Source of the DNA: Rhizophagus clarus
Taxonomy: Eukaryota > Glomeromycota > Glomeromycetes > Glomerales > Glomeraceae
DNA: 64,000 nucleotides
Assembly: GCA_015698045.1 (NCBI GenBank)
Contig: BLAL01000005.1
Span: 248,001 to 312,000 of the forward strand
Direction of reading: 5' to 3'
Shown here piece after piece: positions 1 to 11,087 of this stretch; position 1 is the stretch's first letter, and each line of letters opens with the position of its first letter. The position numbers and the translations under genes were made by a program. Below the pieces are notes generated by a model. The model worked only from the letters and a program-made list of their open reading frames with translations. It searched no databases and was not told where the DNA came from.

Positions 1-56
1 ATCGGGTACCTGATATGTACCCGATATGTACTCGATAGCATCGATTTTGACCAGTG
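1..56. mobile_element. Right end of a third CACTA-like element (truncated by window edge)
   Basis: The first 56 bases match the right terminus of the two complete copies downstream: subterminal copies of the ATCGGGTACC / CCGATATGTA motif followed by GATTTTGACCAGTG. The element ends at base 56, and the flank continues TTATTTAATA. The left end and its target duplication lie outside the window. Its bases are closer to copy 1 than to the CpG-depleted copy 2. Confidence 0.75.
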
Positions 57-551
57 TTATTTAATAATTATAAAGTATTTCGTACACAGTATAAAAATTT
101 AAAGTATACTTTCAACCTGAAAGCCAGTCCAACTACCTGCTTGAAATAATTAGTAAAAAAAAAACAAGTAAAAAAATAAAAGAGAAAGAGTACAAAAAAA
201 AAATTCTATTTCATCTAAAGAAATAAAGCAACTATCCTACTAATTATTACTAATTTTAGGACTATTTCTGAATAAAATCCATCAAAACTGTCTTAATTTT
301 TATAATTTTAACATGTAATTATTATTTTGACAGTTTCTTTGAAAGAAAAGTGCTTATTCTTGTTTTGACTATCTTTATTCTTTTTATTAGATTTATGTTT
401 AAATAAAGATGTGAGTAAATTTTTCAACAAACTCCTTATGGAGATACGGTTAAATTCAGTAGTAAGTAAACCTGCAGTTTGCAGAATATCCTGAGCTAAA
501 CTTGGTACATTTAGAGGCAGAATCAGATTATTTGTTATTAGAATTGTGTTG
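57..551 (-). pseudogene. Decayed coding remnant, left part, cut by the CACTA insertion
   Basis: On the minus strand this stretch is open from the CACTA junction down to about 308. If the CACTA element and one CTC duplication are removed, the same reading frame runs on from the open stretch at 5299-5532, with one TAA stop just before the junction. It therefore looks like one old coding sequence split by the transposon. I do not recognise the product. The right-hand half has a weak RNase H-like look (see 5294-6640). Bases 57-307 are A/T-rich with nothing else recognisable. Confidence 0.35.
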
Positions 552-559
552 CTCCACTG

Positions 560-785
560 GTCAAAATCAATTCTATCGGGTACATATCGGGGACTTATAT
601 ATCGGCGGCTAATCGGATAAATATCGGGTATTTTTACATATCGGGTACCTGATTTATTACACTTCAAAATATGCCTAATTACCAAGACCCCGATATCTAA
701 ACTATTGGTCACCGATATGTTATTTAATATATCGGGCACAGTTCTATCTTACACATATCGGGTACCCGATATGTGATACAAATTT
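560..785. repeat. Left subterminal repeat cluster of CACTA copy 1
   Basis: At least eight copies of a short motif of the form (A)TATCGGGTA or its complement TACCCGATAT occur in both orientations. At 755-775 the palindrome ATATCGGGTACCCGATAT is complete. CACTA transposases bind such subterminal repeats in plants. Here the role is inferred from position. Confidence 0.65.
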
Positions 786-1099
786 TAATACGTTAGATTT
801 CATATTATATAACGTATTAAGAAATTTTTTAGAGTTTACTTTCTTTATAGATTTTTCTTTTTAGAAATTTTTAATTCGTTTAATGTAGTTAAAAAATTTT
901 TATTGTCTTATTTATTGAATGCATTATCAAGTTTATAAATTTTTTGTAAAGTGTTTAAAAGTATAATTATTATTGTTAATATTTTTATTTTATTACGTAT
1001 TTTATTACAATAAATTAATAAAAAAGTTACAGTCATAATTTTAAGAAAAGTTTGCTCAAACTTTTCTTAATCGTGATCACGTTAGGATCAAGAGGAACA

Positions 1100-1680
1100 A
1101 GGGAAACTGCAACCTAAAATAAATAAAAGAAACGTTAAACTGTTTCTTTAATATTCAAAAAATATCCCTCCCTCTCTCCTTACATTTCAAGTCCGGAGTC
1201 CAGCAATCTGAAAAAAATAAAGAAAGAAATGTTAGTAACGTTTCTTTAACATTAAAAAAAAATCACCACCCTTTCCAACTTACATTCCCAAGTCCGGTTC
1301 GTCCAAGAAGGCCGGCAACCTAAAAAAAATAAAGAAAGAAACATTAGTAACGTTTCTTTAATATTAAAAAAAAATCCCCCGCCCTTTCTAACTTACATTC
1401 CCAAGTCTGGTTCGTCCAAGAAGGCCGGCAACCTAAAAAAAATAAAGAAACGTTAGTAACGTTTCTTTAATATTAAAAAAAAATCACCACCCTTTCTAAC
1501 TTACATTTCCCAAGTCCAGTTCGTCCAAGAAGGCTGGCAACCTAAAAAAAATAAAGAAAGAAACGTTAGTAACGTTTCTTTAATATTAAAAAAAAATTCC
1601 TCCCACCCCTTCCAACTTACATTCCAAGTCCGGGAGTCCAGCAACCTAAAAAAAAAATAAAAAAAAATTATGGTTTAGAA
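1100..1680. repeat. About 110-bp tandem repeat, roughly five units
   Basis: The unit contains TAAAGAAAGAAACGTTAGTAA, then ACGTTTCTTTAATATT, a C-rich spacer, and TTACATTCCCAAGTCCGG...GGCCGGCAACC. Units begin near 1111, 1208, 1319, 1431, 1541 and 1645. Each unit has an inner dyad (GAAACGTTA / TAACGTTTC), so single strands can fold. Copy 2 has the same array at about 14410-15025 with the CpGs mutated. Confidence 0.8.
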
Positions 1681-2159
1681 AACCGTAAAAATAGATTGAT
1701 CATGATAATCAATGATCGTCAAATTAAATTAAAATGCCGAAACTATTGCATGTAAACGCCAAAAGGTTTCGGCAGTTTAGCAAAAATGAGTTTGATCACG
1801 TATTTTGAAAATGTGTAAGATTATTTCAAGATTTTATATTGTAAATTGATAGATTAGTTCTCTCAATTTGATCTATGGAAAGATTTTAGTAACATTTTGG
1901 AAGAATCAGCGGTATTAGATCTGTCACGCCTAAATGTACCTTTTTTAAAATTTATTGAGGACATTTCATCATTACAATATATTATATAATATATGACGAC
2001 AGATTGTTTATTTAATTAATACTTTAATAAAAAAAAAATGAATGTTTATTGAATAAAAGCAATTTATTATAATAAGCTTTAATTACTTATAATTGAGGTC
2101 GAATTTTTTAATTTCAGTTGAATATAGGCCGATATTAAATCAAATTATAAAATAGTAAA

Positions 2160-2355
2160 AATATTAAAATAATAATTAGATGACTATATAATATATATAT
2201 ATATTTAATAAAAAATAATAATAATAAAAGATAATAAAAAATAAAAAATAATAATAATAAAAATAATAAAAATATAAAAATATAAATAAAAAATAAAAAT
2301 AAAAATAAAATATAAAAAATACAAAATAAAAAAAAAATAAAAATAAAAAAATATA
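2160..2355. repeat. (A)n/(AATA)n low-complexity tract in CACTA copy 1
   Basis: Nearly pure A/T with runs of AATAATAAT and AAATAAAAATA. It sits just downstream of the stop codon of the minus-strand SANT-like gene, so it would be that gene's 3' flank. The same tract is in copy 2 at about 15430-15605, where it creates long meaningless open frames. Confidence 0.7.
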
Positions 2356-2357
2356 AT

Positions 2358-2812
2358 TTACGGATTTCGAGGCCGCCGATGCGCAGTGTTTCTACGCCGC
2401 CTACGACTGTGGTGGTTCCCTAAGAAATATATATAAATTTAGAACTTAAATAACTTAAATATAAATTAAAAAAATTCTTAATAATTACCAGGTCTGTCCC
2501 AAAACCTTGTGCGGAACTGCCTATAATATCTTTCTCCTTCCCGGGACCACCTTCCATTTCGCGCACCATTCCTCCATTCACAGAAATTCTAAAAATGTTA
2601 ATACTATTAATTTTTTATTTTTTTTTATTTTTTTTTTATGATTTATTATTATTTTACTAACATTAAAATTCCTGACCAAGTTTCTCCACTTTCTTTCTAC
2701 CTGTTGGCCAGTGAACCTCACGCGGAACCGTCTCCGAATTCTTCGAGCTAGGCTCTCCCAGAATTCGGAGCGGTCCCTCCCGGGTATGTCATGGTAGTAG
2801 TTGTTCCTTCTC
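2358..2812 (-). CDS. SANT/Myb-like DNA-binding protein carried by CACTA copy 1 (5' end unresolved)
   Basis: Three minus-strand exons join in frame: 2812-2662, 2588-2489 and 2419-2358 (TAA at 2360-2358). Introns are 73 and 69 bp; the first has donor GTTAGT and the second GTAATT, and both end in AG. The first exon reads FWESLARRIRRRF, then TGQQVERKWRNLVRNFN. That Trp plus Lys-Trp-Arg-Asn-Leu spacing is like MADF/SANT (Myb_DNA-bind_4) domains, which bind DNA through three helices. The second exon gives NFCEWRNGARNGRW. The C-terminus is a basic tail (SRRRRRN...RRPRNP). The first readable exon begins after an AG at 2814-2813; any upstream exon or start codon was not found. Such proteins help PIF/Harbinger-type transposition, but this role is inferred. 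Confidence 0.55.
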
Positions 2813-3479
2813 CTTTACATTATTTATTTAATTTTTAGATCAGGAAACGTAAGAGAAAAAAAAACTAGAATATGATCAAAGTTATTTATTAGTTTTCATT
2901 TAATTTTTTACCTCCTATATCTTATTAAATATTCAGTTATTGCATCAGTCCAATTTGCGGGCATTTTAAGAAAAAGAATATATAATAATAAAAAATAACG
3001 GCAACAAATTTTAAGAAAAAGAATATATAATAGAAATAACGACAACAAATTTATTGTAAGAAAAAAAAAAAGATGAAACCTCTTTTTAAAAACAATTTTT
3101 TATCACCTTGTATTATTATATTAATTACCCTTCAAGAACATTTACGTAAATTGTTCTAATTTCTCAAATATGTCATGATTGTTATGATCTGTCTTCTTTA
3201 TATTAATTATAATACAGATACGGATCTACAATACAATCAATCACAATGAACAAGTTAAACTCGACCTAAACTCAATTGTTATGATCGTGATTCCAAAATA
3301 TCAAGATAAAGGTCTTCTTTTTAATTATATATCAAATCTAAAAAAGGTAAAATCTAATAATACAGATACGTAAATAAATAGTGTTTTTTATTTTGGTTTA
3401 TAATAAGCTTTTGCCAATTATAGACTACAAATAAAACAATTACGGATCTACAATACATTACACAAAGATCTTGAGCGAA

Positions 3480-3530
3480 CGAGTTAAACTCGAGTTGAAC
3501 TCGAGTTCAACTCGAGTTCAAAGCGAACAA
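3480..3530. repeat. Palindrome cluster AACTCGAGTT
   Basis: Four overlapping copies of ACTCGAGTT / GAACTCGAGTTCAA form a self-complementary block. In copy 2 (about 16545-16590) the same block reads AACTTGAGTTGAACTTAAG, with the CpG lost and the dyad broken. Confidence 0.6.
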
Positions 3531-3764
3531 TTTAAATTCAAAATAAAATATCCAAGATTAACAAAAAAGTTGGTAACGTTATAATGAAATCGGTAGTAAA
3601 ACTTAATTTAATCATCTTTAATTAGGTATAAAAATTCTGATAAATTTTATAAAATCAGTGATTTTTTAATAATTTTATCAACTCAAGTTGAGCACGAATA
3701 GTGAATAATCAAGTTTGTGCTTCTTCGCTAATATTGACTTGTGCATTCGATAGGTGACCGATTT

Positions 3765-4200
3765 TGTGGCTGATGTGGCTGAATATAATATTACCCAAAT
3801 AACCAATAAAAATTGATAATTTTGTTGATCATGTGATTGCACGATCATGATTTAATTATTTATTTATCGTATTTTTTTTTTTTTTTTTTTTCAAAAACTT
3901 TTTCTCTCTCTCTCAAATTTTTACTTTATTGTTTTGTCTAAAAAATAAAGATAAAGGTATATTTTTTGTTGAAATTTCTTTTCCCATTATTATGTTATTT
4001 ATAATATTACCCAAATAACCAATAAAAATTGATAATTTTGTTGATCATGTAATTGCACGATCACGATTTAATTATTTATTTATCGTTTTTTTTTTTTTTC
4101 AAAACTTTTTTCTCTCTCTCTCAAATTTTTACTTTATTGTTTTTGTCTAAAAAATAAAGATAAAGGTATATTTTTTGTTGAAATTTCTTTTCCCATTATT
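3765..4200. repeat. Two direct repeats of about 195-200 bp in CACTA copy 1
   Basis: The block beginning TAATATTACCCAAATAACC and ending TTTTCCCATTATTATGTTAT occurs at about 3787-3999 and again at about 4003-4207. Both contain TTGATCATGTGATTGCACGATCA-like dyads and a CT-rich tract. The same duplication is in copy 2 (about 16856-17270), so it predates the split of the two copies. Confidence 0.75.
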
Positions 4201-4680
4201 ATGTTATTCTTAACACTCTTATTAATATATTTTTCCAATGTATTTCTTCTCACTAACGTCCTAAACAATGTTCTACTATCGAGTTTTTTACTTTATTGGT
4301 TTTTCTAAAAAATAAATACAAAGGTACATTTTTTGTTGAAATTTCTTTTTCCATCCTGTTAACACTCTTACTAATATTTTTTTCTAATGTGTTTCCTCCT
4401 ACTAACGTTCCTACTAACAATGTTCTACTGTTAAACATTTTTTATTTCTTACTTTTACTAACACTTCTACTAACATTAACACTAACATTAATACTTATAC
4501 TTTATATTTTTTTTTATTGACGTTCCTTTTCTACTTCTACTAACTTTCATACTAACATTAATACTAACACTTTCTAATGTAAAAATTTTTTTATTAACGT
4601 TCCGTTTCTTTTGCTAACACTTCTACTAATATTCATACTAACACTTTTATTACTAACATTTTACTTTCTTTCAAATTAAA
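4200..4680. repeat. Degenerate minisatellite of ACTAACATTA-type words
   Basis: CTACTAACA, CATTAATACTAACAC and similar words repeat irregularly for about 450 bp. Open frames on both strands (for example at 4253-4520) are by-products of this low complexity. Confidence 0.6.
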
Positions 4681-4914
4681 TAGATATAATGAAATGAAAA
4701 CAAGCAAACAAGTGAACATTAATTGTAAATTTGTGTAAAGAGTAGTGAATTTTTTTTATAATATTTTTTGTATAATATTTTTTTTTATTATCGATTGAAA
4801 ATATAAATAAAACTTTCAGTAATTACAATTAAATGAATTAAATTACTTTTAAATTACAATTGTATTTAAATTATAAATCTACTACTATTAATGCCCCATA
4901 AATGCTATACTTTT

Positions 4915-5290
4915 CGGCTATCCGATATGTGTGAAAATTATGAAATTATGCTTATATTTCAAATACAAATAGGATACATATCGGGTATATATAGGATACT
5001 TATTAGCACTATCCGATAAGTGTATAATATCTGTCCGATATTTTTTTAAAATATATCGGGTACCCAATAAATCTATGATATGTAACCGATATTTAACTAC
5101 CCAATATGTATGAGAAATGTACCCGATATGTACGTTATATGTCACCGATTTTCTGCATCCGACGGGTACATATCGGGTACCCGATATGTGTAGTATTATT
5201 AAATAGCATACACATATTTCACACATATCGGGTACATATCGGGTAGCCGATATGTACCCGATATGTACCCGATAGCATCGATTTTGACCA
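4915..5290. repeat. Right subterminal repeat cluster of CACTA copy 1
   Basis: Many copies of ATATCGGGTA / TACCCGATAT occur in both directions, denser than at the left end, finishing with tandem CCGATATGTACCCGATATGTACCCGATAG just before the terminal repeat. An open frame at 4918-5226 on the minus strand is made of these repeats and is not a gene. Confidence 0.7.
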
Positions 5291-5293
5291 GTG

Positions 5294-6640
5294 CTCTTTT
5301 ACAGCTGGTTGTTGATGATTCTTTTGATGCGTAATAAAGGATAGGATAATATAGCGATACTAATTAAATTTTGTTTTACTTTAAAATGATTTCTTATTAA
5401 TGATGTTTTATAGGTTCTTCTAACTTTGAAATAGACTATCATTTTGTATGAACCATCCAGATTTTTAACTTCTTTAAAAGCTTTAATATGTAAGAGAGTA
5501 ACAAAATTTATAAAGTATTCTCTAATTGCCAAAATTTCAGCTGTCAGAGAGTTTAGAGACTCTTTAACAACTACCTAAAATCTTTCTCTTTTTTTGCATT
5601 CTTTCAGAATTCAGGCTACAGCAGGAAATTACTTAATCACCACTGATCTAAGAGAAGCTATCCAAAAGCAATCTTGTTTTCAAGTAATGAATTTATGTAT
5701 AATCTCTAACTTACACCAAACAGTCTTATATTTCTTTTGCTTTTTGATCATAACTGAGATTACATTATTTTAGATCTTTAGATAATCTAATATAATAATA
5801 TTCTCCTACTTAACAGGAACATTGTAAATAAAAATATTATGAATGTATTGATCTAAACATGATAACTAGTAATAATTTAAGCTGCATCATCACCTATATT
5901 CTTGGATGTTTTACTAAGCTTAACTTCATTTTTAGCCTTAGTATAAAGAGTTTAACAGTAGGTTTTAAAGTAAAATTGAAAGAAGTGCAAAAATAACTTG
6001 TGACTAAGGTGTTACAACAAATTCAAAATCTGACATAGGTATGTTAGAGCAAATTTGTTTCACAACTGTAATCTTATGTTTATCTTGCCTCTGTATTATT
6101 CTATCTTCATTTCAATTAGTATACTTGTTGATGCTTCTCTACATTATAATTAGTACCCTTTATATTCATATCTAAAAACTGGTTAGATAGGTATTATGAT
6201 ACATCTAAATCATTATCCAAAAGATTACTTAATCCATTATCCTTTCACAATGTTGTTGCAATTTTGAAAGTATTTTCATATGCAAAGAAAAAGGCCTTAT
6301 AAAGAATATAGAGAAAATTTTTGCTATATTAAGTCTGTCAACTATCTTGTTTAGTCATTCTGATATTATAGAAGAAATGAAGTTCTTTATGTAATACTGA
6401 TATTCATCCTTGCCTGCATCCTTAATAAAAAGAGAAAAGTGTTTCAATGCTTACTTGAAAAAGTCATCCTCTAGTATAAGTTTAAATGTAAGAAAAAGTT
6501 GTTTATAATAGTAGCTTAATTAACTTATTCTAGTATAGTATTAAAATTTGTATTAGCATTAACTATTAATTTAGTAGTTATATTCATTCTACTAGTATAT
6601 ACAGTTTTTGAAAAAATAAAAAATTATATTTTTTGTTGCG
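5294..6640 (-). pseudogene. Decayed coding remnant, possibly a LINE/RNase H relic
   Basis: The minus strand has broken coding-like stretches. Near 5575-5500 it reads KESLNSLTAEILAIREYF, which resembles the E-(S)-S-T-x-A-E-(I)-x-A-(I) part of RNase H domains in non-LTR retrotransposons. Near 6425-6250 it reads ALKHFSLFIKDAGKDEYQYY with later stops. Open frame 5532-5299 continues, after virtual removal of the CACTA element, into the frame at 739-308. The assignment is weak: no catalytic set is complete and several stops interrupt it. Confidence 0.3.
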
Positions 6641-7640
6641 TTATAAACTGCACAGAGTGGAAAAGAATTCTCATGGTTTATTCTATTTTTAAAGTTTTTA
6701 GCTATTTTTAAATTTTTTTTTTTTTTTTTTTTTTTTTGGTGTTGAAGCCATACCATCATTTATTAAGCAAGATAGGATTACAACTATAATCACTTCTAAC
6801 TAGCTATGGGTACTTCTAGTTCTAAAACCGGTCTAATCATCCACCAACTATTTTTAAATTTTAATTTCTATATTAATTTTTTAATATATTATAAAAATTT
6901 TTAAAAATTTTAAATTCTTAATTTTTAAATTAACTACTTAGTTATATTTATTAAATCTAATAAAAAATTATATATTATATTGGAAATTAATTCTATATAA
7001 ATTAGTTTATTAAAAATATATTAATCACTTAAATTTAATAAAAATAAGTCTAACAGTTCTTATTATTTACAAATAATTTTATTAAAATAATTTAAATCTA
7101 ACTATTTTACTTCATTGAAAATTTTATATATTTAATAATTTTTATTCTAATTTTTTCTTGATTAAAAATTATTTTTATAAAAGCTCATATATTAATTAGT
7201 ATATTAAAAAACTTGCATATTTTTTTAAATTTAACAAACTTTTTTATAAATAAAAATAGTTTCTGTACAAATTAACAATGTAATTATTAAATAAATCTAA
7301 TAAGATTTTATCTCAACTTTTCTTTAATTAAAAACAGATTTAATGTAAATTAATTTATTAAATAATATATTTTTATAAAAGTTTATTAAAAAAAATTAAT
7401 AAAATATATTGTTAGAATAGATTCTTTCTTACAGATTAAAAATCAAAGAAAATTATAAGTCTAATAATTTCATTATGCTTTAAGTTACTTGTCAAAATTT
7501 ATTTAATTAATATCAAAAATCAAAACTTCTTCTTTATATAATATCAAAACTGTTAAAATATTAAAATATTAAAATCTGTTAAAATTGCTAAAATCTATTG
7601 AAATTATCAAACCTATTTTAGTATTCAATATAGTTTTAAT
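6640..7640. other. A/T-rich spacer with one short retroposed insert
   Basis: Apart from the poly-T element at 6716-6847, this is A/T-rich sequence without open frames or recognisable motifs. Confidence 0.5.
6716..6847 (-). mobile_element. Short retroposed sequence with poly-A tail and 14-bp TSD
   Basis: Read on the minus strand, about 109 bases end in a run of about 23 A (poly-T at 6716-6738). The insert is bounded by perfect 14-bp direct repeats CTATTTTTAAATTT at 6702-6715 and 6848-6861. A 3' poly-A tail and a long target duplication are the signature of LINE-mediated retroposition. The body (ending TAATAAATGATGGTATGGCT before the tail) could be a SINE, a 5'-truncated LINE or a processed RNA fragment. 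Confidence 0.8.
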
Positions 7641-7641
7641 A

Positions 7642-8328
7642 TACACTCCTTTACAAAAAGTATCTGACCACTCTAAAATTGAAAAAAATTGAAAAATAAG
7701 AGATATTTAATAATGATTTTTACTCTTGTTTTAAAGTTCGAAGCATAAAATATATGCTAGAAGTGACTTCTTATTTAATTATTAATGAAATTTTGTGTAA
7801 ATAATTAATTTAAAAAATAGCAAATTTTTTAGCTTTTTAACTAGAGCAGATATGGCAAAATGAACGCTAAAATTTGATTCTCTGTTAAAAATTACCTTAT
7901 GTACCAAAAATTGGAAAAATTTGATCAGTAATTATTTAGGAATTCTCTGTTAAAAATTAGTAACTTTTGTAAATTTTATATGTAAATCATTATTTTTACT
8001 GAATTTTATTGATCTTTAAAGACAAATCGCTCAACAACTAATAATTTAACTTTCCTAATTTTTTGAACATAAAGTATTTTTTGGCCAAAAAATCAAAATT
8101 TGTCATCTATTTTACTGTAATTATTCTGATTAAAAAGTTAAAAATTTTGCCATTTTTTAAATTAATTATTTACATCAAATTTTACTATCAATTGAGTAAA
8201 AAATCATTTCTAACATGTATTCTACACTTCAAACTTTAAAATAAGTGAAAATTTCTATTAAATACCCCAATTTCCTTTGATTTATTTTAATTTTTAGGGT
8301 AGTCAAATACTATTTGTAGAGAAGTGTA
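7642..8328. mobile_element. Tc1/mariner-type foldback MITE (copy A)
   Basis: The ends are TACACTCCTTTACAAAAAGT and its near complement ...ACTATTTGTAGAGAAGTGTA. They carry the AAAGTATCTGACCACTCTAAAA core often seen at Tc1-type termini. Most of the length pairs with itself, so the whole 687-bp element can fold into one long imperfect hairpin around 7980. TA is at both ends. No coding capacity. A second copy (B) is at 19091-19928. Confidence 0.75.
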
Positions 8329-9075
8329 AATAATACTAATATTATATTATAATTTAATGTTTTAGACTAAATCTTTAAACTCTGGTCCAAATTTTTTTAA
8401 CTTTTTAATTTACTAAATAGATTTGATTTATTTTTATGTAAATAAGTGTAGCTAAAATTAACAAATAAATTATAAGTTTTGCTCATTAAAAAAATTCTTC
8501 TGTATTGCATCTTTATACTAGTTAAAATCAATTCTATCATGTACATATCGGGACTTATATATTAGTGGCTAATCAGATAAATATTGGGTATTTTTACATA
8601 TCAGATACCTGATTTATTACACTTCAAAATATACATAATTACCAAGACCCTGATATCTAAACTATTGGTCACCAATATGTTATTTAATATACAGTCGACC
8701 CTCTCTAAAATCACACCCCTTGGGACCACTCAATGATGTGATTATAATGAAGTGTGCCTATTAGTAAGGTTTTAATTGTATAATCACACATATATAAATT
8801 TCTAAATAAATGTGATTATATATGTAAAAAAAACATATCAAGAAATTTTTTTGTAATAAAATTTATATGTAAAATATGCTTAAAATTATCTAATTGTTAA
8901 AGATCTTATAGTAATTTTTTACAAATTTTTGGAAAAAAACTTTAATTTTCCCACCTTTCACCCCCTACCACCCACCCATCTGTTTTTTAGTTTTTTATAT
9001 AATTTTTCATTTTACATGAATACACATATAAATGCAAAGATATGCCACAAAAATTTAAAAATAATGCGTCTTTAT

Positions 9076-10300
9076 TAGGGCTCTGATCAGTTTCAATAAT
9101 TACTGAACTGTACCGACTGGTTTCAGTATCAGAGCAGTTTCAGTTTTATAATTTATCGAAACAAAACTTTCAGTTTCAGTATCAGTTTTGCGATTTACTG
9201 AACCGATTTACCGATAATAAAAACATTTTTTTATAAGAAAAACGTCTTTTTATTAAATAATGTAGTTAAAAAAAAAATGTTGCAAAACGTTTTTTACATA
9301 AACGTTTGATATAAAAATAACATTTCACAACATTATTTTTGCGGAACTTGTAAAAAATGTTGCGAAACATTTTTACATAAATGATTTAATAAAAAATAAC
9401 GTTTTGCAACGTTATTTTTGTGAACATTGTAAAAAATGTTGTGAAACGTTTTTTACATAAACGATTTGATAAAAAATAACATTTCGCAACGTTATTTTTG
9501 CAAAACTTGTAAAAAATGTTGCGAAACGTTTTTTACATAAACGATTTGATAAAAAAATAACATTTCACAACATTATTTTTGCGGAACTTATAAAAAATGT
9601 TGCGAAACGTTTTTTACATAAATAATTTAATATGAAAAATAACGTTTCGTAACGTTATTTTTGCGAACATTGTAAAAAATGTTGTGAAATGTTTTTTACA
9701 TAAATGTTTGATATAAAAAAAATAATGTTTCGCAACATTATTTTTGCGAAACTTGTAAAAAATGTTGCAAAACATTTTTTACATAAACAATTTAATATGA
9801 AAAATAACGTTTCGCAATGTTATTTTTGCGAACATTGTAAAAAATGTTGCAAAACATTTTTTACATAAACGTTTGATATCAAAAAAATAATGTTTCGCAA
9901 TGTTATTTTTGTGAAACTTGTAAAAAATGTTGCGAAATGTTTTTTACATTGGAAATTTAATATAGTAAATAATGTTTCGTAACATTATTTTCCTTTTTAT
10001 TTAAAAATGTTGCGAAAATGATTTAATATAAAAAAAACGTCTCGCACCATTTTTTTTGTCACTTTAATAAAAAATGTTGCGAAACGTTTTTTTATGGATG
10101 ATTTGATAAGAAAAAATCATTTCGCAACTTTTTTTTGCTAAACGTTGCGAAATGTTTTTTTACTAAAAATGTTTGGTAAATCGGTTCAGTTTTTAGTAAT
10201 TACCGATCAGTTTTAGTAATCATTAATACCGATACTGATTAATTCAGTTCGGTATCAGTTTTTGCAAAAACTGAACTGAACTGAACTGATCGGAGCCCTA
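9076..10300. mobile_element. hAT-type non-autonomous element with 8-bp TSD
   Basis: The ends TAGGGCTCTGATCAGTT and (reverse complement of the right end) TAGGGCTCCGATCAGTT are inverted repeats. They are flanked by perfect 8-bp direct repeats GTCTTTAT (9068-9075, 10301-10308). TAGGG ends plus an 8-bp duplication fit hAT transposons. The 1225-bp body has no open frame; it is a hairpin-forming minisatellite bordered by CAGTTTCAGTATCAG-type subterminal repeats. Confidence 0.85.
9230..10170. repeat. About 80-bp minisatellite of self-complementary units
   Basis: About ten units with a period of 79-85 bp, each containing ATGTTGCGAAACGTTTTTTACATAA...AACGTTTCGCAACGTTATTTTT in pieces. Word starts fall near 9278, 9357, 9436, 9516, 9597, 9679, 9761, 9843 and 9928. 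GTTGCGAAACGTT and AACGTTTCGCAAC are inverted copies, so every unit can form a stem. The last units are more diverged. Confidence 0.8.
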
Positions 10301-10589
10301 GTCTTTATGCATCCCTTAAAATTAAAATTACACGCAAATATAATATCCAATCTTTATTATTACCTATTATATTAAACTATTAAATTCAAATTATACAAAA
10401 ATTAGTTTAAAAATGCATCAAGTGTAGTTTGATTTTTAGAATCAAATGCTTTAAATCTTACTATTCACAAACGCTTCTTAAAAATTTGTAAATCATTAAA
10501 ATTAAAATTGTCATCAACTTGCTGCTCAAAATAATCAATGAATATTTTCAATGAATCAACGGCATTTTTTGCTGGTACTAATGGTATTA

Positions 10590-10620
<31 letters not shown>

Positions 10621-10764
10621 TTTATCTTTTTCACTTTCATCATATTTTATTATTTGTTCATCAGTAAGAATTTCTTCAGTTGAAATTTCTTTATCAAGCA
10701 TTTGAAAATATTCTAATAGATTATCAGAATCTTCTGGTAATTCACACAGGTCGAAATTAGTTAA

Positions 10765-11087
10765 ATAGGGTATCAATAGAGTATCAATAGGTTATCAATC
10801 GGCTATCAATAAGCTACCCTATTGGTAGCCTATTGAACTTACACCATAATCTGTCACCAATCGGGCAGGCTGATTGATAGCCAATTGATAACTTATTAAT
10901 AACCTATTAGTATCCTATTGGTATTTTTATTAAATAGGGTATCAATAGGGTATCAATAGGTTATCAATAGGTTATCAATCAGCCTGCCTGATTGGTAACG
11001 GATTATGGCGCAAGTTCAATAGGCTACCAATAGGGTAGCCTATTGATAGCCAATTGATAACCTATTGATACCCTATTGATACCCTAT
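10765..11087. mobile_element. Palindromic MITE flanked by TTAA (piggyBac-like target)
   Basis: 323 bp with inverted ends ATAGGGTATCAATAG / CTATTGATACCCTAT, and inner blocks (GGTTATCAAT, CAGGCTGATTG) that also pair, so the whole unit folds. It sits between TTAA at 10761-10764 and TTAA at 11088-11091. Removing it with one TTAA restores the pogo transposase reading frame exactly (...GQNKL then TNFDLCE...), which independently fixes the boundaries. TTAA targets are typical of piggyBac; no transposase is present. Confidence 0.85.

Larger units (their letters stand above)
555..5293. mobile_element. CACTA-like (EnSpm-type) DNA transposon, copy 1
   Basis: The element starts CACTGGTCAAAATC and ends GATTTTGACCAGTG. 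These terminal inverted repeats are followed on both sides by a related stretch reading (C)GATGCTATCGGGTACATATCGGG. It is flanked by the direct 3-bp repeat CTC (552-554 and 5294-5296). CACTG ends, a 3-bp target duplication and arrays of short subterminal repeats (560-780 and 4915-5290) are the hallmarks of CACTA transposons. PIF/Harbinger elements also make 3-bp duplications and carry a Myb-like gene, so that assignment is the main alternative. No transposase is readable inside, so this copy is probably non-autonomous. It does carry a SANT-like gene (minus strand, 2358-2812). Confidence 0.85.

Noticed and set aside
4253..5226. Open frames in CACTA copy 1 (minus and plus)
   Set aside because: Made of minisatellite and subterminal repeat sequence; copy 2 does not preserve them.
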